Assembly: GCA_013154225.1 (NCBI GenBank)
Contig: JAADCW010000030.1
Coordinates: 1-7,516, forward strand
Source: Chloroflexota bacterium
GTDB taxonomy: Bacteria; Chloroflexota; Anaerolineae; Anaerolineales; DRMV01
Direction of reading: 5' to 3'
DNA: 7,516 nt
In this document: positions 1 through 4,805 of the stretch, piece after piece
Position numbering within the stretch: the first letter of the stretch is position 1
Layout of the letters: every line of letters starts with the position of its first letter
Notes under the pieces: generated by a model
Told to the model about the DNA's origin: nothing
Database searches by the model: none
The model's input: only the letters and a program-made list of their open reading frames with translations
Program-made: the position numbers and the translations under genes

Positions 1-661
1 CCTCGATGAGGCCAGGAATGTCGGCCAGCACCAGGGTTTTGTCGGTGTCGAGTTGGGCCACGCCCAGGTTGGGGGTGAGGGTGGTGAAGGGATAATTGGC
101 AATTTTCGGGCGCGCGTTGGTCACGCGGCTGAGAAAAGTGGATTTACCCGCATTGGGCACGCCCACCAGCCCGACATCCGCGATCAGTTTGAGTTCCAAA
201 CGCAGGTTGCGCTCTTCGCCGGGTTCGCCTTTTTCCGCAATGCGGGGCACGCGGTTGCGGGACGAAGCAAAATGCACATTGCCCCGCCCACCACGGCCGC
301 CTTTGGCCACCACCAATTGCTGGCCAGGCTCGGTAAGATCGCCCAGCAACTCGCCGGTGTCGTCATCGTACACCAGCGTACCCGGCGGCACAGGAATCAC
401 CAGCGGTTCAGCCGACTTGCCGGTCATGCGGTTGGGGCCGCCGCGGCCGCCCGCTTCCGCAACAAAGCGCCGCTGATGGCGGAATTTCGCGAGGGTGTTG
501 AGGTGCGGGTTGACCTCCAACACCACATCGCCCCCACGGCCACCATCGCCGCCGTCGGGGCCACCTTTGGGCACGTATTTCTCCCGTCGAAAGTGGACAA
601 TGCCATCCCCGCCCCGCCCGGAGCGGACGTAAATTTTGGCTTCGTCAATGAATTGGCTCAT
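1..661 (-). CDS. obg: Obg family GTPase, N-terminal part (3' end outside window)
   Basis: Ribosome-associated GTPase (Obg/CgtA) that acts in late 50S subunit assembly and stress control in the cytoplasm. The first 220 codons are visible. Residues 1-158 form the glycine-rich Obg fold, with typical segments such as GRGGDG (15-20), GGPDGGDGGRGGD (33-45) and AKGGRGGRGN (119-128). The GTPase domain then begins with the P-loop GVPNAGKST (167-175), the switch I region NYPFTTLTPNLG (189-200) and the G3 motif DIPG (214-217). The NKxD motif and C-terminal domain lie beyond the left edge. The start at 661 gives MSQFIDEAKIYV, the usual Obg beginning. An ATG at 671-669 is in another frame. No strong Shine-Dalgarno is seen upstream, only a weak GATGAG-like stretch. 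The gene is divergent from the rhomboid gene and shares its 164-base control region. Identification is very secure. Confidence 0.97.
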   Translation of the reverse strand, partial: MSQFIDEAKIYVRSGRGGDGIVHFRREKYVPKGGPDGGDGGRGGDVVLEVNPHLNTLAKFRHQRRFVAEAGGRGGPNRMTGKSAEPLVIPVPPGTLVYDDDTGELLGDLTEPGQQLVVAKGGRGGRGNVHFASSRNRVPRIAEKGEPGEERNLRLELKLIADVGLVGVPNAGKSTFLSRVTNARPKIANYPFTTLTPNLGVAQLDTDKTLVLADIPGLIE

Positions 662-685
662 CGCTACTCATCTGTGGCGCGGTTG

Positions 686-694
686 TTATCCACA
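686..694 (+). promoter_or_regulatory. DnaA-box-like 9-mer upstream of obg
   Basis: TTATCCACA matches the classical high-affinity bacterial DnaA box exactly. It lies 25 bases upstream of the obg start, inside the divergent obg/rhomboid intergenic region, and overlaps the left arm of an inverted repeat. There is only one perfect copy, so it is not an origin. It could be a regulatory DnaA site or chance; I estimate a given 9-mer would turn up on either strand of 7.5 kb about once in 17 windows. Confidence 0.4.
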
Positions 695-712
695 CCCGAA
701 AATTCAGTGTGG
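690..712. repeat. Inverted repeat CCACAC-N11-GTGTGG
   Basis: A perfect 6-bp inverted repeat (690-695 and 707-712) separated by 11 bases, upstream of obg on its 5' side. The dyad size of 23 bp would suit a dimeric repressor operator, or the arms could form a short hairpin in the obg leader RNA. It overlaps the DnaA-box-like sequence. No regulator can be named from sequence. Confidence 0.4.
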
Positions 713-751
713 TGGGTGCAACTCGCCTGCCTTACGGCTTGTTTAGACTTC

Positions 752-795
752 GTTGATATACCACTGATACAATGTTAATCATACCATGATACAAT
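752..795 (+). repeat. Two tandem imperfect 22-bp units before the rhomboid gene
   Basis: Unit 1 spans 752-773 and unit 2 spans 774-795. Both begin with GTT, contain ATACCA and end with TGATACAAT. Allowing a one-base insertion or deletion on each side of ATACCA, they align along their full length. The identical core TGATACAATG occurs at 765-774 and 787-796, exactly 22 bp apart, about two helical turns. The spacing places any bound proteins on the same DNA face. The repeat sits 30-74 bases upstream of the rhomboid start and is the most structured non-coding element in the window. Confidence 0.7.
765..795 (+). promoter_or_regulatory. Candidate tandem extended -10 promoters for the rhomboid operon
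   Basis: TGATACAAT at 765-773 and again at 787-795 fits an extended -10 element (TG-N-TACAAT, close to TATAAT). Starts would fall near 780 and 802, leaving short leaders before the AAGGA at 813-817. No convincing TTGACA-like -35 is found at the right distance for either copy; TTGATA at 753-758 is too close to the first (9-base spacer). The core may instead be an operator. Orientation and distance suit transcription of the two protease genes. Confidence 0.4.
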
Positions 796-825
796 GAAAC
801 CGATCCCCCTCCAAGGATAGCGGCT

Positions 826-1518
826 ATGTTTCCCATCAAAGATACCATCCGTGCCCGTTCATTCCCTATTGTGAACTGGCTGATCATCATTCTCAACACT
901 GTGGTCTTCCTCCACGAAGCCAGCCTGAGCCAACCCGCGCTGGAACGGCTGTTCGCGACCTATGGGTTGGTGCCAGCCCATTTGTGGGCTGACCCACTCC
1001 ACAAGTGGCCTACGCTTTTCACCAGCATGTTCCTGCACGGGGGTTGGTTCCACCTGCTGAGCAACATGTGGGTGCTCTTCATCTTTGGCGATAACGTGGA
1101 AGACCGCATGGGCTCAGGTCGCTACTTGGTCTTTTACCTGCTCAGCGGCCTGGCAGCCGGGCTCCTTCAGGCCTGGATTCAGCCCAATAGCCTTGTGCCC
1201 ACCGTGGGCGCTAGCGGCGCAATCGCTGGCGTATTGGGTGCATATCTGATCTTCTTCCCCTACGGGAAGGTAGTCACTTTAGTACCCATGTTTTTCTTTG
1301 TAACCTTTGTTGAAGTTCCCGCTGTAATTTTCTTAGGCGTGTGGTTCTTTAGTCAACTCTACTCGGGCTGGATGGCCCTCTTGCCGCACACTGCCCACGC
1401 GGTCGGCGGTGTCGCCTGGTGGGCGCACGTCGGCGGGTTCCTGTTTGGGCTCTTTTTTGCCCGCTTGTTTGCTCGCAAAGATTATCGGGTTTATCCCGAC
1501 GAATATTTTCCCTGGTAG
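826..1518 (+). CDS. Rhomboid family intramembrane serine protease
   Basis: Polytopic membrane protease that cleaves transmembrane substrates within the bilayer. The 230-residue protein has the full rhomboid core: an HGGWFHLLSNMWVLFIFG segment (71-88) with the conserved His76 and Asn80 of the oxyanion site, GASG (128-131) with the nucleophile Ser130, and AHVGG (200-204) with the catalytic His201. About six to seven hydrophobic segments are seen (roughly 15-31, 66-88, 100-118, 128-144, two within 149-181, and 195-216). A short polar tail ends in DEYFPW. The N-terminus is short and has no extra cytoplasmic domain, so it is a basic GlpG-core type. The start at 826 has AAGGA at 813-817, 8 bases upstream. 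The next gene, another membrane protease, begins 24 bases after the stop, suggesting an operon. Substrates are unknown. All catalytic residues are present, so activity is expected. Confidence 0.95.
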   Translation: MFPIKDTIRARSFPIVNWLIIILNTVVFLHEASLSQPALERLFATYGLVPAHLWADPLHKWPTLFTSMFLHGGWFHLLSNMWVLFIFGDNVEDRMGSGRYLVFYLLSGLAAGLLQAWIQPNSLVPTVGASGAIAGVLGAYLIFFPYGKVVTLVPMFFFVTFVEVPAVIFLGVWFFSQLYSGWMALLPHTAHAVGGVAWWAHVGGFLFGLFFARLFARKDYRVYPDEYFPW

Positions 1519-1542
1519 GAAAGCAAAATCTGGAGGTGTTGC

Positions 1543-2394
1543 ATGGACGGTAATAGCTTTTGGAACTTGTTTTGGCTCTTCATCATGATTGCCTCGCTGG
1601 AACCCTGGCTGCGGCAACGGATGTTGGAAAACGCGCGCATTCGCATGATGCGCGATCTGGAAAAAAAGCGCCATTCGCGCGTGATTGCGCTGATCCACCG
1701 CCAGGAAACCATCTCTTTCCTCGGTTTCCCCATGGCGCGCTACATTGACATTCAGGATTCGGAGCAAATTCTGCGGGCAATCAAACTCACCGACGACAGT
1801 GTGCCCATTGACCTGATCTTGCACACGCCCGGCGGGTTGGTGCTGGCCGCGGAGCAAATTGCTTACGCGCTCAAGAAGCACCCGGCCAAAGTGACGGTAT
1901 TTGTACCTCACTACGCCATGTCGGGCGGCACGCTCATCGCCCTGGCCGCGGACGAAATCGTGATGGATGAAAACGCGGTGCTGGGGCCTGTGGATCCCCA
2001 ACTGGGGCAGTATGCCGCGGCTTCCATTTTGAAAGCAGTGGAACAGAAAGACGTCAACCGTGTGGACGACGAAACGCTAATTTTGGCTGATGTCTCCCGC
2101 AAAGCCATTCAGCAGGTCAAACGCACGGTGACCAAGATTCTGGAAGACAAAATGCCGCGCGAAAAGGCTGAAGAACTGGCCGAAACCCTCGCCACCGGCC
2201 GCTGGACGCACGACTACCCCATCACCGTGGAAGAGGCTCGCGAACTGGGCTTGCCAATTTCCACCGACATGCCTGCGGAAGTGTACAAGTTGATGAACCT
2301 GTATCCGCAGAGCGCCCAGCGCCGCCCTTCGGTGCAGTACATTCCGCTGCCCTACGGGCCTTCCAAGCGCAACGGCGAAGCGCCGAAGAAATAG
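1543..2394 (+). CDS. SDH_sah (DUF114) family membrane-anchored ClpP-fold serine protease
   Basis: The 283-residue protein resembles the serine dehydrogenase proteinase family (Pfam SDH_sah, once DUF114), a ClpP/SppA-fold group known from archaea and some bacteria. A hydrophobic N-terminal segment (6-19) is a likely membrane anchor, followed by a basic, helical stretch (22-53). The protease core shows HTPGG (94-98), the glycine-rich strand-turn typical of ClpP and SppA oxyanion regions. AMSGGT (125-130) follows with the probable nucleophile Ser127, then LGPVDPQLG (147-155), the equivalent of the GPID segment of S49 peptidases. The family is described with a Ser-Asp-His triad; which Asp and His serve here cannot be told, and a Lys (for example Lys169) acting as in S49 enzymes is another option. 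The C-terminus is proline- and lysine-rich and may be flexible. GGAGGTG at 1532-1538 is a strong ribosome-binding site for this start. It may degrade membrane proteins or rhomboid products; this is inference. Confidence 0.88.
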   Translation: MDGNSFWNLFWLFIMIASLEPWLRQRMLENARIRMMRDLEKKRHSRVIALIHRQETISFLGFPMARYIDIQDSEQILRAIKLTDDSVPIDLILHTPGGLVLAAEQIAYALKKHPAKVTVFVPHYAMSGGTLIALAADEIVMDENAVLGPVDPQLGQYAAASILKAVEQKDVNRVDDETLILADVSRKAIQQVKRTVTKILEDKMPREKAEELAETLATGRWTHDYPITVEEARELGLPISTDMPAEVYKLMNLYPQSAQRRPSVQYIPLPYGPSKRNGEAPKK

Positions 2395-2425
2395 CGCCGC
2401 ATAACAACGCCAAAGCAAGTATCAA

Positions 2426-2464
2426 CGCCCTCACCTCGCTCCCAATGGGAATGGGGTGAGGGCG
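2426..2464. repeat. 39-base palindrome between protease and macro genes
   Basis: The arms CGCCCTCACC (2426-2435) and GGTGAGGGCG (2455-2464) pair perfectly over 10 bp. Inside lies a second small hairpin, TCCC-AAT-GGGA (2440-2450). There is no T-tract after the stem, so it is not a standard intrinsic terminator. The form CCCTCACC...GGTGAGGG with an inner TCCC/GGGA resembles palindromic intergenic (REP-like) elements seen in many GC-rich genomes. It may stabilise the 3' end of the upstream transcript or separate two units. Only one copy is present in this window. Confidence 0.7.
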
Positions 2465-2528
2465 ATCCACAAGTCGAACGCTTTGGTTGAGCGCCTTCAA
2501 CGCACAGGCGCCAGCCCATGCAAACCGC

Positions 2529-2535
2529 AAGGAGG
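2529..2535 (+). promoter_or_regulatory. Shine-Dalgarno AAGGAGG setting the macro gene start
   Basis: AAGGAGG lies 6 bases before the ATG at 2542, ideal spacing. An in-frame ATG at 2518 lies upstream of this site and would add eight residues, but has no comparable signal. The ATG at 2542 also gives a protein that begins MEVL, as in AF1521-like macro proteins. Confidence 0.85.
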
Positions 2536-2541
2536 GGCGAG

Positions 2542-3111
2542 ATGGAAGTGCTCCGCGAACGGACTTTTGCCAATGGCACCCGCTTTTGCCTCATTCACGG
2601 CGACATCACCGCCCAGGAAGTGGACGCGATCGTCAACGCGGCCAACAGCCAGTTGGCCCACGGCGGGGGCGTGGCCGCGGTCATCGCACGCAAAGGCGGA
2701 CCAGTGGTGTGGGAACAATCCCGCGCGTGGGTAAAAGAACACGGCCCTGTGCCTCACGACAAGCCGGCCTACACCGCGTGCGGCAATTTGCCCTGCCGCT
2801 ACATCATCCACGCGGTCGGGCCGGTATGGCACGGCGGCACCCAGCAAGAAGACGAAAAACTTCGGGCCGCGATTTGGGGTTCCCTTCAACGGGCAGAAGA
2901 ACTTGGTTTGCAGAGCATTGCCTTTCCTGCCATCAGCACCGGCATCTACCGCTTTCCCAAAAAGCGCGCAGCCCGCATTTTCTACCAGACCATCGAAGAT
3001 TACTTTGCTCAACACCCCACCAGCACCCTGCGCGATGTGCGCCTGGTGCTCTACGACCGCCCCACCCTGGAGGCCTTCCTGCAGGTGTGGGACAACCCCG
3101 ACGCGGCCTAA
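2542..3111 (+). CDS. Macro-domain protein (AF1521-like, ADP-ribose binding)
   Basis: A stand-alone macro domain of 189 residues, the usual size. Such proteins bind ADP-ribose and often remove it from proteins, nucleic acids or small molecules such as Appr-1''-phosphate or O-acetyl-ADP-ribose. Visible motifs are GDIT (20-23) with Asp21 for the adenine, VNAANSQLAHGGGVA (31-45) with the conserved Asn35 near the distal ribose and the glycine-rich phosphate loop, HAVGPVWHGG (90-99), and FPAISTGIYRFP (128-139), the second phosphate-binding loop. The HGGGVA form with no MacroD-type GAIH extension points to the AF1521/ALC1-like branch rather than MacroD. The start is fixed by the site at 2529-2535. 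It is followed after 14 bases by an RNA methyltransferase, so the two are probably co-transcribed. Whether it hydrolyses ADP-ribose or only binds it cannot be judged from the motifs. Confidence 0.93.
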   Translation: MEVLRERTFANGTRFCLIHGDITAQEVDAIVNAANSQLAHGGGVAAVIARKGGPVVWEQSRAWVKEHGPVPHDKPAYTACGNLPCRYIIHAVGPVWHGGTQQEDEKLRAAIWGSLQRAEELGLQSIAFPAISTGIYRFPKKRAARIFYQTIEDYFAQHPTSTLRDVRLVLYDRPTLEAFLQVWDNPDAA

Positions 3112-3125
3112 TCATCCAAACGCTC

Positions 3126-3911
3126 ATGGACATTCAATCACGCCGTAATCCCAAAATTCGCGCCATTCGGCGGCTTCAGCGCAGCGCCAAAGCCCGCCGA
3201 ACCGAAGGGCGCTTTGTTGCCGAGGGCGTGCGCCTGGCCGAAGAAGCCCTGCGTGCGGGCTGGCTTCCCGAATGGGTGTTGGTCAGCCCTTCGCTTTCAC
3301 CGCGCGGGCAAGCCGTGGCCGCGGGCTTTCGTGAACGTGGGGTCACCGTGTTTACCGCTTCGGAAGACGCATTGGCCGCGGCCAGCGCCACGGAGACGCC
3401 CCAAGGCATTTTGCTGGTGCTTCCAATCCAGCAGTTACCCTGGCCCCAACATGCGGATTTTCTGCTCGTGCTGGATGGCATCCGTGACCCCGGAAATCTG
3501 GGCACCATTCTGCGCACCGCGTGGGCTGCGGGCGTGCAGGGCGTGTTGCTCCCCCCCACCTCGGCAGACCCATACAATCCCAAGGTGGTGCGCGCCGGCA
3601 TGGGGGCCCACTTCCGCCTGCCCATGCGCCGCCTGCCCTGGGACGGCATTCGCAAACGGTTAGCGCGGCATCAGGTTTTCCTGACCGAAGCCAACCAGGG
3701 CACGGCCTACACCCAAGCCAACATGCGCCAGCCCCTGGCGCTGGTGATTGGCGGGGAAGCCGACGGGCTCAGCCCAGAAGCCCGCAGCCTGCCCCACGAA
3801 GCCATCCACATCCCCATGCCCGGCCAGGCCGAATCCCTCAATGCCGCGGTGGCCGCGGGGGTGATGCTGTTTGAGGTTGTGCGCCAGCGCGGGGAAGGGA
3901 AAAAGCCCTAA
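3126..3911 (+). CDS. TrmH/SpoU family RNA 2'-O-methyltransferase
   Basis: A 261-residue SAM-dependent enzyme of the SPOUT class that methylates a ribose 2'-hydroxyl in rRNA or tRNA. The N-terminal part (about 5-100) is a SpoU substrate-binding domain (RRTEGRFVAEGVRLAEEAL at 24-42). The catalytic knot domain has motif 1 DPGNLGTILRTA (121-132) with Asn124 and the catalytic Arg130, motif 2 LVIGGEADGLS (206-216), and motif 3 IPMPGQAESLNAAVAAG (229-245) with Ser237 and Asn239. The architecture resembles RlmB or TsnR-like enzymes, but the target nucleotide cannot be assigned. The ATG at 3126 gives the typical MDIQSRRNPKIRAIR opening. It lacks a clear Shine-Dalgarno and lies 14 bases after the macro stop, so translational coupling is likely. 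A GTG at 3087 has GGAGG upstream at 13-base spacing and is less likely. The open frame continues far upstream over the macro gene, but that part is out-of-frame shadow. Confidence 0.93.
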   Translation: MDIQSRRNPKIRAIRRLQRSAKARRTEGRFVAEGVRLAEEALRAGWLPEWVLVSPSLSPRGQAVAAGFRERGVTVFTASEDALAAASATETPQGILLVLPIQQLPWPQHADFLLVLDGIRDPGNLGTILRTAWAAGVQGVLLPPTSADPYNPKVVRAGMGAHFRLPMRRLPWDGIRKRLARHQVFLTEANQGTAYTQANMRQPLALVIGGEADGLSPEARSLPHEAIHIPMPGQAESLNAAVAAGVMLFEVVRQRGEGKKP

Positions 3912-4018
3912 AACTCACCCGAAAACGGCTGGGCACACGCCTCAAAGCCCATGAACCCGTGCTTGTTGCCGGACACAAAGCAAACTTTTGCGCCCGCCGA
4001 AATGCAAATCATGCCAAT

Positions 4019-4051
4019 AAAAAAGCCGCCCTGTGCAGGGCGGCTTTTTTT
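4019..4051. terminator. Bidirectional intrinsic terminator between convergent genes
   Basis: The stem GCCGCCCT (4025-4032) pairs with AGGGCGGC (4037-4044) around a GTGC loop. It is flanked by six A (4019-4024) on the left and seven T (4045-4051) on the right. On the plus strand it ends the macro-trmH transcript, 107 bases after its stop. On the minus strand the same stem is followed by six T and ends the sdh transcript, 27 bases after sdhB. The rest of the 166-base gap (3912-4077) shows no convincing gene. Confidence 0.93.
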
Positions 4052-4077
4052 GCTTGCAAAGGGGCTTTGATAGCGGC

Positions 4078-4791
4078 TCAGTCCAACCGGCCGGTGAGGA
4101 TCGCCCGCTTGACTTCCGCGATAGCTTTGGTGATTTTGATTTCGCGCGGGCAGGCTTCGGTGCAGTTGAAGGCCGTGCGGCAACGGAACACGCCGTTGTT
4201 GCCAGCCAAAATCTTGAGCCGTTCGGCCGCGCCGCGATCGCGGCTGTCGAAGATGAAGCGATGCGCGTTGACGATGGCCGAAGGGCCAAGGTACTGATTG
4301 TCGCCCCAGAACGTGGGGCACGCGGTGGTGCATGCACCGCAGAGGATGCACTTGGTGGTATCGTCGAAGCGCTCGCGCTCTTCAGGCGATTGCAGCCGCT
4401 CGCGCCCATCTTCGGGCAAAGGTTCGTCGTTGATGAAGTAGGGCATGACCTTGCGGTAGTTCTCGAAGAACACGGTCATGTCCACAACCAGGTCTTTGAC
4501 CTTCGGCAAGCCCAAAATGGGTTCGATGGTGATTTCTTTGCTGGTATCCAGGGTTTGGAGCAAGGTTTTGCAGGCCAAACGGTTGCGGCCATTGATGCGC
4601 ATAGCGCAGGAACCGCAGATACCATGGGCGCAGGAGCGGCGGAAGGTCAACGTACCGTCTTGATAGGCCTTGATTTTTTCCAAGACGTCCAGAATCCGGT
4701 CCGTAGGCTCCGCGTCGAGGGAATAGCGTTCGTAATGCGGCTGGGCGTCTTTCTCAGGGTTATAGCGTAGGATTTTCAGGGTGACTTGCAT
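4078..4791 (-). CDS. sdhB: Succinate dehydrogenase iron-sulfur subunit
   Basis: Electron-transfer subunit of complex II, passing electrons from SdhA FAD to quinone. The protein has 237 residues, the normal length. The N-terminal ferredoxin domain holds the [2Fe-2S] ligands Cys54, Cys59, Cys62 and Cys74 (SCAHGICGSC at 53-62). The C-terminal domain has CILCGACTTACP (148-159) and FRCRTAFNCTEACP (202-215). By comparison with E. coli, Cys148, 151, 154 and 214 bind [4Fe-4S], and Cys158, 204 and 210 bind [3Fe-4S]. Trp162 follows the cluster motif near where the quinone-site tryptophan is expected. All eleven cluster cysteines are present. The start at 4791 has AGGAGG (4799-4804) with a 7-base spacer, and only 14 bases separate it from sdhA. 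It is the last gene of the operon and ends just before the shared terminator. No extra cysteines suggest an SdhE-type enzyme. Confidence 0.97.
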   Translation of the reverse strand: MQVTLKILRYNPEKDAQPHYERYSLDAEPTDRILDVLEKIKAYQDGTLTFRRSCAHGICGSCAMRINGRNRLACKTLLQTLDTSKEITIEPILGLPKVKDLVVDMTVFFENYRKVMPYFINDEPLPEDGRERLQSPEERERFDDTTKCILCGACTTACPTFWGDNQYLGPSAIVNAHRFIFDSRDRGAAERLKILAGNNGVFRCRTAFNCTEACPREIKITKAIAEVKRAILTGRLD

Positions 4792-4805
4792 CGCGCCGCC
4801 TCCTC

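Noticed and set aside
53..778. 241-codon plus-strand open frame over obg
   Set aside because: It is antisense to a clear Obg reading frame and has no recognisable motif or good ribosome-binding site.
1333..2001. 222-codon minus-strand open frame across the rhomboid/SDH_sah junction
   Set aside because: It is antisense to two well-supported genes, with no motif and His/Arg-rich shadow composition.
2486..2501. GTTGA/TCAAC short hairpin upstream of the macro gene
   Set aside because: The stem has only 5 bp and no T-tract or regulatory context; such structures are expected by chance.
2487..3125. Long N-terminal extension of the TrmH frame (213 codons)
   Set aside because: This region is the macro-domain gene in another frame. 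The extension is rich in Arg, Pro and His with no family similarity, and the ATG at 3126 gives the normal TrmH N-terminus.
4033..4770. 245-codon plus-strand open frame over sdhB
   Set aside because: It reads through the terminator and the complement of sdhB; the real minus-strand protein has all eleven cluster cysteines.
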